Assembly: GCF_028745735.1 (NCBI RefSeq) | Contig: NZ_JAQZSM010000008.1 | Span: forward strand, 62,001-126,000 | DNA: 64,000 bases | DNA from: Roseinatronobacter alkalisoli | Lineage (GTDB): Bacteria > Pseudomonadota > Alphaproteobacteria > Rhodobacterales > Rhodobacteraceae | Direction: 5' to 3' | Part shown: positions 1 to 9,499 of the stretch, piece by piece | Layout of the letters: each line of letters opens with the position of its first letter | How positions within the stretch are numbered: position 1 is the stretch's first letter | Notes under the pieces: model-generated | What the model saw: only the letters and a program-made list of their open reading frames with translations | What the model was told of the DNA's origin: nothing | Database searches by the model: none | Translations under genes and position numbers: made by a program

Positions 1-548
1 CGCAGGCATTGCTGGTTCTGGACGGGGCCTATGCCGAATATGCCGAAGGCTATGATGGCGGCGCGGCCCTTGCGGACCAGCGCCAGAACGTGGTGATGAC
101 GCGCACCTTCTCCAAGCTGTTCGGGCTGGGCGGCTTGCGCGTGGGCTGGGGCTATGGGCCGCAGCATGTCATTGATGTGCTGAGTCGGGTGCGCGGGCCT
201 TTCAACCTGTCCACCACCCAGCAGGACGTGGCCGAAGCCGCATTATCCGATGATGCGCATATTGCCCGCAGCCTTGCGGAAAACGCACGGATGCGCGCCT
301 GGCTGGCAGAGCGGCTGAACGCCATCGGGGTAGCGACTGATCCGTCGCATGCCAATTTTGTCCTGGCCCGTTTCCGTGATGCCGCGCAGGCAGAAGCCTG
401 TAATGCTGCACTGCTGGCCGATGGGCTTATCGTGCGCAAGGTCGACAGCTACGGATTGCCGGAATGTCTGCGCATTACCATCGGTGATGAAGCTGCTTGC
501 CGGCGCGTACTCTATACGATCACCCAGTTCATGGAGCGGCAGGCATGA
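1..548 (+). CDS. hisC: Histidinol-phosphate aminotransferase, C-terminal part (5' end outside window)
   Basis: This is a class I/II PLP-dependent aminotransferase that converts imidazole-acetol phosphate and glutamate to histidinol phosphate. Members often also act on aromatic keto acids. The reading frame is open from base 3 to a TGA at 546-548, so the N-terminal half lies outside the window. Visible motifs are [10 protein letters not shown] (the PLP-ring Asp and Tyr), then [17 protein letters not shown] with the Schiff-base lysine codon at 114-116, and a C-terminal Arg-containing LRITIG stretch that binds the substrate carboxylate. The stop overlaps the start of the following dehydrogenase gene (ATGA), so the two are translationally coupled. 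This pairing of an aminotransferase with prephenate/arogenate dehydrogenase suggests the enzyme may also serve tyrosine/phenylalanine synthesis. The family assignment is firm; the His versus aromatic preference is inferred. Confidence 0.88.
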   Translation, partial: QALLVLDGAYAEYAEGYDGGAALADQRQNVVMTRTFSKLFGLGGLRVGWGYGPQHVIDVLSRVRGPFNLSTTQQDVAEAALSDDAHIARSLAENARMRAWLAERLNAIGVATDPSHANFVLARFRDAAQAEACNAALLADGLIVRKVDSYGLPECLRITIGDEAACRRVLYTITQFMERQA

Positions 549-1459
549 GCGCAATATACCAGCGTGTCGCCTTTGTCGGGTTGGGGTTGATTGCGTCTTC
601 CATGGCGCATGCCATCCGGCGTGCGGGCCTTGCCGGGGAAATTACCGGCACTGCGCGTTCGGCCGAAACCCGGCAGGTTGCGCTTGAAATCGGGCTGGTC
701 GATGCTGTCTTTGACACCGCGGCTGAAGCGGTTGTCGGTGCGGATCTGGTTGTCCTGTGCGTGCCGGTCGGCGCAATGGCCGGAATCGCACAGGAAATCG
801 CGCCATATCTTGAACCGGGGGTAACTGTCACTGATGTCGGTTCCGTCAAGCAGGCGGTGATTGCCGCGGTCGGCCCGCATCTGCCGGAACATGTTCATTT
901 CATCCCCGGTCATCCGCTGGCGGGCACCGAACATTCCGGCCCGCGTGCGGGCTTTGCCGAATTGTTCGACAACCGCTGGTGTATCCTGACGCCTCTCGAC
1001 GGCGGTGATGCGCCCGCGCTGGAACGTCTTGTCAGTTTCTGGCAGGGGATCGGCGCGCATGTGGATCTGATGGACCCGCCGCATCATGACCTGGTGCTGG
1101 CCGTCACCAGCCACACGCCGCATCTTATCGCCTACACCATGGTCGGCGTCGCCGATGATCTGCGCCGTGTAACCGACAGCGAAGTAATCAAATATTCCGC
1201 CGCCGGGTTCCGGGATTTCACCCGCATCGCTGCATCTGACCCCACAATGTGGCGCGACGTGTTCCTGACCAACAAGGAAGCCACCCTGGAGGTGCTGGGC
1301 CGCTTCACAGAAGAGCTGTTCGCGCTTCAGCGTGCAATTCGTACGGGCGATGGTGTATTGCTTCATGACTACTTCTCACGCACGCGCGCGATCCGCCGGG
1401 GGATCATCGAAGCGGGTCAGGATACCGCAGCCCCCGATTTCGGACGTGCAAAGCGTTAG
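545..1459 (+). CDS. tyrA: Prephenate/arogenate dehydrogenase (TyrA family)
   Basis: NAD(P)-dependent oxidative decarboxylation of prephenate or arogenate in tyrosine synthesis; 304 residues, cytosolic. The N-terminus carries a Rossmann dinucleotide-binding motif ([19 protein letters not shown]). The catalytic His-containing segment [10 protein letters not shown] lies near residue 120, and the all-helical dimerisation domain follows. I chose the ATG at 545, whose A overlaps the hisC stop (ATGA), rather than an upstream in-frame codon, because family members begin directly before the Rossmann strand. There is no fused chorismate mutase or ACT domain, which matches the short alphaproteobacterial cyclohexadienyl dehydrogenases. 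The stop is followed by about 110 bases with no gene before argE. Confidence 0.9.
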   Translation: MSAIYQRVAFVGLGLIASSMAHAIRRAGLAGEITGTARSAETRQVALEIGLVDAVFDTAAEAVVGADLVVLCVPVGAMAGIAQEIAPYLEPGVTVTDVGSVKQAVIAAVGPHLPEHVHFIPGHPLAGTEHSGPRAGFAELFDNRWCILTPLDGGDAPALERLVSFWQGIGAHVDLMDPPHHDLVLAVTSHTPHLIAYTMVGVADDLRRVTDSEVIKYSAAGFRDFTRIAASDPTMWRDVFLTNKEATLEVLGRFTEELFALQRAIRTGDGVLLHDYFSRTRAIRRGIIEAGQDTAAPDFGRAKR

Positions 1460-1573
1460 CGCCAGACAAAGTCTGCACCAGCCTTCAGTTTCAGACTGAT
1501 CCGCCCCCGGTGGATTGACCCGCCGCGCCGCGCCCGTTAGCCATGGACAGACAGGGGCAGGAGGGCGCGCAGC

Positions 1574-2752
1574 ATGACGCAAACGGATACAACTGACCGG
1601 TTGACCCGCTGCAAGGAAATTCTGGCAAATCTGATCGCGTTCCCGTCTGTTTCCGCAGATGGGAACCGCGCGGTCACCGACTATCTGGCGGATATGCTGA
1701 CACAAGCCGGCGCGCGCGTTGAGGTGATGCCCGATGCGACCGGCCTGCAAGCAAATCTTTTTGCATCAATCGGGCCGGACACAGATGACGGGATCATTCT
1801 GTCCGGCCATACCGATGTGGTCCCCGTCGTGGATCAGCCCTGGACCCATGATCCGTTTGCCATGACCGAAGCTGACGGGCGGCTATACGGTCGGGGCACC
1901 TGCGACATGAAAGGGTTTGTTGCTGCCTGTGTGGCAATGGCCCCGGAATTCGCCGCGCGCGATCTGACATGCCCTGTGCATTTCGCCTTCACCCATGACG
2001 AAGAAACCGGCTGCTTTGGTGCCCAGCGCCTGACTGCGCTGCTGCGGGAACGGAATTTCCGCGCCATGGGCGCAATTATCGGTGAACCATCCCTGATGCA
2101 GGTCATTGACGGGCATAAGGGATGCTATGAATACACCACCCATGTCACCGGTCTTGAAGGGCATGGGTCCGCCCCCGATCTGGGTGTGAATGCCGTCGAT
2201 TTTGCCGCGCGGATCGTGTTGAAACTGGTCGAATTGCGCGATGTGCTGAAAACCCGCGCGCCTGCCGATTGCCCCTTTGACCCGCCGCACAGCACCATCA
2301 ATGTGGGCGCGCTGCGCGGCGGACATGTGCACAACATTATTGCCGGGACCGCGCGGATCGATTGGGAAATGCGCCCTGTCCAGCAATCAGATGCAGATTT
2401 CGTCAAGGCAGAACTGGCTGCGTTTGTGGACATATTGCGCAATCAGATGCAGGCCACATACCCCGCAGCCGATATCAGAACCGATATCGTGGGCGAAGTG
2501 GTGGGGCTGATTCCGGAACCGGTGAACCCTGCGCGCACGCTGGCAATGGCGCTGACAGGGGCGAATGGTGCGGGGCTGGTGCCCTTTGGCACCGAAGCGG
2601 GATTGTTCCAGAGCATCGGCATTCCGTCGGTTATCTGTGGGCCGGGATCCATCGCGCAGGCGCATAAACCTGATGAATATATCGACGTTTCCGAACTCGG
2701 GCGCTGCCTGGAAATGCTGGGCAGGCTGGCGGATCAGTTGGAACAACGCTGA
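1574..2752 (+). CDS. argE: Acetylornithine deacetylase (ArgE/DapE family, M20)
   Basis: Zinc-dependent hydrolase of 392 residues that removes the acetyl group from N-acetylornithine in arginine synthesis. M20 metal ligands are visible: GHTDVVP (His79, Asp81), the bridging Asp in GRGTCDMKG (Asp111), and the catalytic/ligand pair in HDEETGCFGA (Glu143-Glu144). The dimerisation lid follows (GHGSAPDLGVNAVDFAARI), and then a C-terminal catalytic return with FGTEAGLFQSIGIPSVICGPG, which is typical of ArgE. The start is supported by a strong AGGAGG about 8 bases upstream. It stands alone between tyrA and the hybrid kinase gene. DapE or another M20 deacylase is the main alternative; the C-terminal motif favours ArgE. 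Confidence 0.88.
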   Translation: MTQTDTTDRLTRCKEILANLIAFPSVSADGNRAVTDYLADMLTQAGARVEVMPDATGLQANLFASIGPDTDDGIILSGHTDVVPVVDQPWTHDPFAMTEADGRLYGRGTCDMKGFVAACVAMAPEFAARDLTCPVHFAFTHDEETGCFGAQRLTALLRERNFRAMGAIIGEPSLMQVIDGHKGCYEYTTHVTGLEGHGSAPDLGVNAVDFAARIVLKLVELRDVLKTRAPADCPFDPPHSTINVGALRGGHVHNIIAGTARIDWEMRPVQQSDADFVKAELAAFVDILRNQMQATYPAADIRTDIVGEVVGLIPEPVNPARTLAMALTGANGAGLVPFGTEAGLFQSIGIPSVICGPGSIAQAHKPDEYIDVSELGRCLEMLGRLADQLEQR

Positions 2753-2902
2753 CTTCCGGGGGACAAAGCACAGAAAACGGCGTTCGTGTCCGCCAAAAAG
2801 GGGGCTGCATATTCTGAGGCCGTTAACCCCTTTGTGGAATATTACCCTTGATACATATCAACTCCAGATTGACTGAATGCTTATAGACAGCGACACTCCC
2901 CA

Positions 2903-5900
2903 ATGACCGAAATGAACAAGAACAGCGATTCCATGGTTCAGGCACAGACGGCATTCAGTCTGGAACGGCTTGCAATTGAACTGTTGAATCGGCTTGCGCG
3001 GGTCAATACCGAAGACGCTGACGAAGCTATCAACAGCACTCTTGGGGAACTGGGTCGCGCTGCGGGACTGGACCGGACATACCTGTTCTGGCAACGCGAC
3101 CAGACATTCTGGGACTATACCCACGAATGGGTCGCACCCGGCATCGAGCCAGTGAAAGACCAGTTTCCAGGCATGTCGCATGACATTGTCGGGCCGTGGT
3201 ACACGCATTTCCTGCGCGACGAATCCATCTATATCGCGCGGGTTGATGATTTGCCTGATAGCCGGACCAGCGAACGCGAAATCCTGCAAAGTCAGGGTGT
3301 GGTGTCGCTGCTGGTTGTGCCGGTGGTGGAAAACGGGCGACCTGTCGGGTTCGTGGGCTATGATACCGTGAATGGCCCGCGCGATTTCAGCGAAGATGAC
3401 ATGTCCCTATTGCGGGCGGTGGCAAACGGGATCGGTGGCCTGAACCTGCGCCTGAAGGCAGAGCAGGCACTGCGCGAAAGCCGTGATCAGTTGGCCGCCA
3501 CACTGGCGGCAATGCCTGACCTTATTCTGGAAGTGGACCGCCATGGTATTATCTGCATGGTTCACCAATCAACCGATCAGTCGGAACTACACCCGCATGA
3601 AGCGCTTCTGGGGGAATCCCTGATTGCGACATTGCCTGCGGAAGCCGCGCGCATCGCCACCGACCTGATGAAAGCCGTTGATACCGGCACCCCTGCAACG
3701 CCCCAGCGCTATCGGCTGACCATTGACGGAAAACAGCGCTGGTTCGAAGCCCGCGCCGCGCAATGGCAAGGCACTGCTGGCGGCTATGTCTTCATCATCC
3801 GGGATATGACATCTGAACAGGACGCCGCCCAGCGCGAGAAGACGCGCAGAAACCAGTTGCAGCAGATATTCGATTCCTCGCCGATCGGGATTGTGCAAAG
3901 CGATCTGCACACCGGCGCATTTCTGGATGCGAACCCGGCATTCCTGCGTGATTCCGGCTATGACCGTACGCTTTTCCGGAAGCTGAACATGGCCGCCATC
4001 GTCAGTGAAAGTAGCCTGCAGGATGCGATGGTGCAGCATGCGATCGTCATGAAAACCGGGCGTTACGGCCCGATAGACCAGACCTATTTCCGGGCAGACG
4101 GGTCAATTGCCCATGTCAAACTCAGCGGGGTTCTGACAACAAACACCGCAGAGCAACCGGCGATCTGGCATTTTGTCCACGACCAGACGGACCGCCGTGC
4201 CCACGAAGCCGAAATCGAACGTCGCAAGCAGGATGCCGAAGATGCGTGGCAGCGCCTGACTGCCGCAGTTGAAGCGCTGGTTGACGGATTTGCCATTTTT
4301 GACCCGCTTGACAGGCTGGTGCTGTGCAACACGCCCTATCAGGACATGTTTGCGCAATCGGGCAAACATGTCCGGCCCGGCATGTCTTATGAACAGATCA
4401 TGCGTCTGCGCCTGACGCATCACGAATACAAGGATGCTGTCGGACAGCAAGACGCCTGGCTTGAACGCTACATGACCGAACGTAAAAGCCCGCGGTTTGA
4501 AACCGAACTTCACATGTCCGATGGCCGTTGGATCAGGGTCCACGAAAAGGACACGCCCGACGGTGGGCGGGTGACCTTGTGCCTTGATGTCACTGAATTG
4601 CGCAAGGCCCAGCAGCGCCTGGAACTGGTTATCGAAGGGGCCTGCGTCGGTACATGGGAATGGGATCTCAGCACGCGCGTCACCATGGTGAACAACGTCT
4701 GGGGTGAGATGCTGGGCCGCCAGATCAAGCGTGATATACTTGGTGTGGCGGAATTCAGACGGATGCTTCATCCTGATGACAAACTCAAGATCGACACGGA
4801 ATTCGAATCCATACTCGCCGGGCACACCAACCATCTGGATACGAAACTGCGCCTGCAACATGCTGATGGCAGTTGGGTGTGGGTGCATCTGCGTGGCAAT
4901 GTCGTGCTGCATGGATCAGATGGTCAGGCCCTGCAGATGTCCGGCATCGCACTGGATGTCACCGAAGAAGTCATGCGCGAACAGGCCATTCTGTCCGCCC
5001 GCGATGCATTGGAAAGCGCGCTTAACGCACGCGACATGGCCGAAAAACGCCTGGTCGATATCGCCGACAGCAGTTCAGACTGGTTCTGGGAACAGGATGC
5101 TGAACAGCGGTTCACCTATGTTTCAGGCGGGTATGAACGCACAGTGGGCGAAGCCCCCGCCCATATCGGAAAAACCCGCACGCAATTGAACGCGCATAAC
5201 CCTGATATGAAGGTCCGCTCGGATCTGGAAGACCTGCGCGCCACGATGGATGCGCGCGAACCTTTCAGCAATTTCGTCTACTGGATACGCAAGAAGAACG
5301 GCGAAAAGGTCTGGCTGCGCGCCAGCGGTGTGCCCTTCTATGATGGCAATGGCGTGTTTCAGGGGTATCGCGGGGTCGGGTCGGATATTACGCCGCTGAT
5401 CGAGGCGCGGGAACAGGCAAACGCCGCGGAACAGGCAGCTGAATCGGCGATGGCGCAGTTATATTCCGCAGTCGAGGCGCTTCAGGACGGGTTCATCCTG
5501 TTCGATGCCAATGACCGGCTTGTTCTGGCAAATTCAAGATACCGCGAGATTTACCCCAAATCCGCATCGGCACTGGTAGAAGGCGCGCAGTTCGGCGCGA
5601 TCCTGCAAGCGTCGCTGGATGCGGGCGAAATCGCAGATGCCCTGGGCCAGGAAGACAAATGGTTCGCCCGCAATATCGCCCATGACCGCCACGCCGAACG
5701 TGTGTTCGAACAGCGGCTGACAAACGGGCGTATCCTGCGCGTTTGCGAAATGCCGACGCGCGATGGCGGGCGCGTTGGCCTGCGCACGGATGTTACCGAA
5801 CTGCATCTTGCCCGCGAAAAGGCAGAAGCTGCAAACCGCGCGAAATCTACCTTTCTGGCAAATATGAGTCATGAAATCCGCACGCCCATGAACGGTATTC

Positions 5901-6958
5901 TGGGCATGGCCGATTTGCTGGCGGACACACCCTTGTCGCAACCGCAGGCGCATATGCTGGATACGATCCGCGCGTCCGGCGACACGCTTTTGACAATCCT
6001 GAATGACATTCTGGATCTTGCGCGGATAGAAGTCGGGAAAATGGAACTTGATCCCGCGCCATTCGTGCCTGCGCAACTGTTGCATCACCTGCAATCGTTG
6101 CATGGTGTGAATGCGCATGCCAAGGACCTGCAAATGAAACTGGAACTTGACCCCGGACTGGAACAGGCCCGTCTGGGCGACGCGAACCGTCTGGGCCAGA
6201 TTCTGGGCAACATCCTTGGAAATGCGGTAAAGTTCACGGAAAGCGGCACCATCATGGTGAGTGCGAAGGCAATTTCGGACAAGGAACTTGCGTTTTGCAT
6301 TGCCGACACCGGTATAGGCATGACGCGCGATCAGCTTGGGCGCGTGTTCAACGAATTCGAGCAGGCCGACAATTCGGTGACGCGCCGTTTCGGCGGTTCC
6401 GGGCTGGGATTGTCAATCGTGCAGAAGCTGGTCCAGATAATGAATGGCCATATCGACGTTTCCAGTGCCCCCGGGCAGGGAACAAGCGTCACGCTGCGGC
6501 TGCCGCTGCCACTGGCCCAGATCACCCCGGCTGCGACCGAAAGCACACCATGCGTATTGCCGGACGGGCTGCATGTTCTGGTGGCAGAGGATAACCGCAC
6601 CAACACCACCATCCTGAAGGCGATGCTGCGCAAGGCTGGGGTTGCCGCGGATTTCGCGGAAAACGGGCAGGAAGCCTGTACGCGCTGGCAGCCCGGCAAA
6701 TATGATGTCCTGCTTCTGGATATTTCCATGCCGGTGATGGACGGGTTCGAGGCGCTGAATTGTATTTGCGAAAAGGCTGCTTTTCACGGCAGTACCCCGC
6801 CGCTGGCCATCGCGGCCACAGCAAATATTATGCAGGACCAGATCACCACCTATTACGAGAAGGGCTTCGTCGCGGTGCTGGGCAAACCCTACAAGACGGC
6901 TGATCTGAAGCAAGCCCTTGCCGTGGCGCTGCAGCGGCAGCGCCAGACGTCGGACTGA
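2903..6958 (+). CDS. Soluble hybrid sensor histidine kinase: GAF, six PAS, HisKA, HATPase_c, receiver
   Basis: Large (1351 residues) cytosolic hybrid kinase with no membrane segment. Domain order with rough positions: GAF-type sensor 15-185, then PAS-like modules starting near 191, 316, 452, 569 (PAS_3-like, with a GTWEWDLS core), 715 and 853. HisKA follows with the phospho-acceptor His990 (NMSHEIRTPMNG). The HATPase_c runs from about 1092 to 1215 with N box ILGNAVKFTESG, G1 DTGIGM and G2 GGSGLGLSI. The receiver starts at about 1226, with acidic pair EDN and phospho-acceptor Asp1273 (LLLDISMPVMDG). The PAS modules at 452 and 853 resemble each other (AVEAL.DGF..FD..DRLVL.N), so they are an internal duplication. 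There is no HPt domain. The GAF region matches that of a second hybrid kinase at 32015-34216. No clear Shine-Dalgarno precedes the ATG. The signal sensed is unknown. Confidence 0.93.
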   Translation: MTEMNKNSDSMVQAQTAFSLERLAIELLNRLARVNTEDADEAINSTLGELGRAAGLDRTYLFWQRDQTFWDYTHEWVAPGIEPVKDQFPGMSHDIVGPWYTHFLRDESIYIARVDDLPDSRTSEREILQSQGVVSLLVVPVVENGRPVGFVGYDTVNGPRDFSEDDMSLLRAVANGIGGLNLRLKAEQALRESRDQLAATLAAMPDLILEVDRHGIICMVHQSTDQSELHPHEALLGESLIATLPAEAARIATDLMKAVDTGTPATPQRYRLTIDGKQRWFEARAAQWQGTAGGYVFIIRDMTSEQDAAQREKTRRNQLQQIFDSSPIGIVQSDLHTGAFLDANPAFLRDSGYDRTLFRKLNMAAIVSESSLQDAMVQHAIVMKTGRYGPIDQTYFRADGSIAHVKLSGVLTTNTAEQPAIWHFVHDQTDRRAHEAEIERRKQDAEDAWQRLTAAVEALVDGFAIFDPLDRLVLCNTPYQDMFAQSGKHVRPGMSYEQIMRLRLTHHEYKDAVGQQDAWLERYMTERKSPRFETELHMSDGRWIRVHEKDTPDGGRVTLCLDVTELRKAQQRLELVIEGACVGTWEWDLSTRVTMVNNVWGEMLGRQIKRDILGVAEFRRMLHPDDKLKIDTEFESILAGHTNHLDTKLRLQHADGSWVWVHLRGNVVLHGSDGQALQMSGIALDVTEEVMREQAILSARDALESALNARDMAEKRLVDIADSSSDWFWEQDAEQRFTYVSGGYERTVGEAPAHIGKTRTQLNAHNPDMKVRSDLEDLRATMDAREPFSNFVYWIRKKNGEKVWLRASGVPFYDGNGVFQGYRGVGSDITPLIEAREQANAAEQAAESAMAQLYSAVEALQDGFILFDANDRLVLANSRYREIYPKSASALVEGAQFGAILQASLDAGEIADALGQEDKWFARNIAHDRHAERVFEQRLTNGRILRVCEMPTRDGGRVGLRTDVTELHLAREKAEAANRAKSTFLANMSHEIRTPMNGILGMADLLADTPLSQPQAHMLDTIRASGDTLLTILNDILDLARIEVGKMELDPAPFVPAQLLHHLQSLHGVNAHAKDLQMKLELDPGLEQARLGDANRLGQILGNILGNAVKFTESGTIMVSAKAISDKELAFCIADTGIGMTRDQLGRVFNEFEQADNSVTRRFGGSGLGLSIVQKLVQIMNGHIDVSSAPGQGTSVTLRLPLPLAQITPAATESTPCVLPDGLHVLVAEDNRTNTTILKAMLRKAGVAADFAENGQEACTRWQPGKYDVLLLDISMPVMDGFEALNCICEKAAFHGSTPPLAIAATANIMQDQITTYYEKGFVAVLGKPYKTADLKQALAVALQRQRQTSD

Positions 6959-7079
6959 AACCCCGCGCAGCGTTGCGCATACCCCCTGCATTGGCGGAAA
7001 TAGCACAGGCCCGCATTGCAAGCCCGGGCACAAGGCGCTAACAGGGCTGCGATTTTCATCCATAATCGGAGCGCGGCAT

Positions 7080-8366
7080 ATGACATCCCCATTGCGACTT
7101 GGAATTGCTGGGCTTGGCACTGTCGGGGTCGGGCTTGTCCGGATTATTCAGCGGAATGCGGATTTGCTGACGCTGCGCACGGGGCGCGAGATCGTGATTT
7201 CAGCGGTCAGCGCCAAATCCCGCACCCGCAATCGTGGCGTCGATATTTCCGCATATGACTGGGAAGATGACCCCGTAGCCCTTGCGCGTCGTGATGACGT
7301 GGATGTGGTCATCGAATTGATGGGTGGGGAAAATGGCCCCGCCAAGGCCCTGACCGAAGCTGCAATCGACGCGGGCAAGGATATTGTCACCGCGAACAAG
7401 GCGATGCTGGCGCTGCACGGGCAGGAACTGGCCGAACGCGCCGAGGAAATGGGCGTCGCGCTGCGGTTCGAAGCGGCTGTCGCGGGCGGGATTCCCGTTA
7501 TCAAGGCCCTGTCCGAAGGGCTGGCCGGAAACCGCATCACCCGCATCAAAGGCGTGATGAACGGCACCTGCAATTACATTCTGACGCGCATGGAAGACGC
7601 CGGTCTGCCCTATGAAACCGTGTTCGATGAAGCCAGCCAGCTTGGCTATCTTGAAGCGGACCCGACACTGGATGTGGGCGGGATTGACGCCGCGCATAAA
7701 CTGACGCTGCTTTCGGCCATCGCCTTCGGGGTAAAGCCTGATTTCGACGCCATCCAGACATCAGGCATTGAACGCATCTCCATCGAGGATATCCGCGCCG
7801 CTGCCGATCTGGGCCTGCGCATCAAGCTGCTGGGGGTTGCGCGCGTCACAGGCCGGGGGCTGGAACAGTCCATGTCCCCATGCCTTGTGCCTGCCGACAG
7901 CCCGTTGGGGCAGTTGAAGGGCGGCATGAACATGATCGTCATTGAAGGTGACGCCGTTGAGCAGGTCATCCTGCGCGGTCCCGGCGCAGGTGAAGGGCCA
8001 ACCGCCAGTGCGGTGATCGGTGATGTGGTCGATATTGCGCGCGGCATGCATCTGCCGGTTTTCGGTCAGCCCGCGACAACGCTGCAAGCTGCCGTGTCGG
8101 CCAAGGCGACAGCGGCCAAACCCTGGTATCTGCGCATGTCGTTGCTGGACAAACCCGGCGCACTTGCCAAAGTGGCCGAAGCCCTGGGCAATGCGGGTGT
8201 GTCCATCAACCGGATGCGCCAATACGGCCACCAGGACACGCGCGCCCCTGTCGTCATCATCACGCATAAGACCACGCGCGATGCCATCGATCATGCCAGT
8301 GCACTGGCCGTCAAAACCGGTGTCCTTGTCGGGGAGCCGGTTGCAATGGCGATAGAGGAAGATTGA
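7080..8366 (+). CDS. hom: Homoserine dehydrogenase
   Basis: NAD(P)H-dependent reduction of aspartate semialdehyde to homoserine, the branch step to threonine and methionine; 428 residues. The N-terminal Rossmann motif is GIAGLGTVGVGLVRI. The central catalytic region contains VTANKAMLALHG and KGVMNGTCNYILTRM, followed by the lysine-bearing segment in which GYLEADPTLDVGGIDAAHKL is diagnostic. A C-terminal ACT domain (LRMSLLDKPGALAKVAEALGNAGVSINRM) probably gives threonine feedback control. I start at the ATG at 7080; the frame stays open upstream to 6918, but that stretch overlaps the kinase gene and lacks family similarity. It is followed by glpX and recJ, a gene order I associate with Rhodobacteraceae. 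Confidence 0.95.
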   Translation: MTSPLRLGIAGLGTVGVGLVRIIQRNADLLTLRTGREIVISAVSAKSRTRNRGVDISAYDWEDDPVALARRDDVDVVIELMGGENGPAKALTEAAIDAGKDIVTANKAMLALHGQELAERAEEMGVALRFEAAVAGGIPVIKALSEGLAGNRITRIKGVMNGTCNYILTRMEDAGLPYETVFDEASQLGYLEADPTLDVGGIDAAHKLTLLSAIAFGVKPDFDAIQTSGIERISIEDIRAAADLGLRIKLLGVARVTGRGLEQSMSPCLVPADSPLGQLKGGMNMIVIEGDAVEQVILRGPGAGEGPTASAVIGDVVDIARGMHLPVFGQPATTLQAAVSAKATAAKPWYLRMSLLDKPGALAKVAEALGNAGVSINRMRQYGHQDTRAPVVIITHKTTRDAIDHASALAVKTGVLVGEPVAMAIEED

Positions 8367-8482
8367 GTGGTTTTGCGCGCATTCGCGCGCAGAGTTGGCG
8401 CAACCACGCCAGTCAAGGCTTGTGTCATGCATCCGCAGGGGTCTAGATAACGCCAAAGCGCATTTTGCAAAGGAACTCCGCA

Positions 8483-9445
8483 ATGACGACGTCACCCGAA
8501 TTTCATGACCGCATGCTTTCCCTTGGGCTTGCGCGCGTATCAGAAGCGGCCGCGCTTGCATCAGCCAAACTGGTCGGGCGCGGTGATGAAAAAGCAGCCG
8601 ATCAGGCCGCAGTCGACGCCATGCGCACGCAGTTGAACATGCTCGACATTGCGGGCCGCGTAGTCATTGGCGAAGGCGAACGCGACGAAGCCCCGATGCT
8701 GTATATCGGCGAAGAAGTGGGCAACGGCAACGGTCCTGAAGTGGACATTGCACTGGACCCGCTGGAAGGCACGACGCTGACCGCCAAGGATTTTCCGAAT
8801 GCGCTGACCGTTATCGCCATGGCCCCGCGTGGCACCATGCTGCATGCTCCGGATGTGTATATGGACAAGCTGGCCATCGGCCCCGGCTATGCCACCGACA
8901 CAGTGACCATGGACATGTCCCCGTCGGAGCGCGTGCGCGCCCTGGCCAAAGCCAAAGGCTGCGCGCCATCCGATATTACCGTCTGTGTACTGGAACGCCC
9001 CCGGCATGAGGACATGATTGCCGATCTGCGGTCCACGGGCGCCGCGATCCGGCTGATCATGGATGGCGATGTTGCCGGGGTGATCCATTGTGCCGAACCC
9101 GAACTTACAGGGATCGACATGTATATGGGGTCTGGTGGCGCGCCCGAAGGGGTTCTGGCGGCAGCCGCGCTGAAATGCATGGGCGGCCAGATTTATGGCA
9201 GGCTTCTGTTCCGCAATGACGATGAGATTGGCCGCGCCCGCCGCGCCGGAATCGAAGATCTGAACAAGATCTATACCCGCGATGAAATGGTGACCGGTGA
9301 TGTGATCTTCGCCGCGACTGGTGTAACCGACGGGTCCATCGTCAAGGGCATCCGGACTGAACCGGGCTGGGTTACGACTGATACCTTGTTGATGCGGTCG
9401 AAAACCGGATCAGTGCGGCGCATGAGCTATCGCACCCCGCTCTGA
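8483..9445 (+). CDS. glpX: Class II fructose-1,6-bisphosphatase
   Basis: Hydrolyses fructose-1,6-bisphosphate to fructose-6-phosphate in gluconeogenesis (and sedoheptulose-1,7-bisphosphate in some bacteria). It has 320 residues, the usual GlpX length. The metal-dependent lithium-sensitive phosphatase signature DPLEGTTL is present, preceded by the E-rich RVVIGEGERDEAPMLYIGE loop that supplies metal ligands. The C-terminal GSGGAPEGVLAAAALKCMGG glycine-rich segment also matches GlpX. The ATG at 8483 has AAGGAA about 9 bases upstream. A TTG at 8465 is in frame, but it lies before that ribosome-binding site and is unlikely. Confidence 0.95.
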   Translation: MTTSPEFHDRMLSLGLARVSEAAALASAKLVGRGDEKAADQAAVDAMRTQLNMLDIAGRVVIGEGERDEAPMLYIGEEVGNGNGPEVDIALDPLEGTTLTAKDFPNALTVIAMAPRGTMLHAPDVYMDKLAIGPGYATDTVTMDMSPSERVRALAKAKGCAPSDITVCVLERPRHEDMIADLRSTGAAIRLIMDGDVAGVIHCAEPELTGIDMYMGSGGAPEGVLAAAALKCMGGQIYGRLLFRNDDEIGRARRAGIEDLNKIYTRDEMVTGDVIFAATGVTDGSIVKGIRTEPGWVTTDTLLMRSKTGSVRRMSYRTPL

Positions 9446-9455
9446 GCCAAAAAAC

Positions 9456-9499
9456 GGGGGCGCGCCCCCTTCCCCCCGGAGTATTTTGGGCAAGATGAA
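9456..9499. repeat. GC-rich intergenic element: palindrome plus 'ATTTT...AAGATGAA' tail (copy 1)
   Basis: Directly after glpX there is a perfect 14-base palindrome (GGGGGCGCGCCCCC, 9456-9469), then CCCCCCGGAGTATTTTGGGC and AAGATGAAA. A second version of the same arrangement lies after uvrB (17716-17775). From memory, this hairpin plus 'CCCCGGAGTATTTTTG..AAGATGAA' pattern recurs in intergenic DNA of Rhodobacteraceae genomes. The tail supplies both a GGAG and the ATG used by the next gene. Confidence 0.5.

Noticed and set aside
512-1366. 284-codon minus-strand open frame
   Set aside because: It is a shadow of the prephenate/arogenate dehydrogenase gene.
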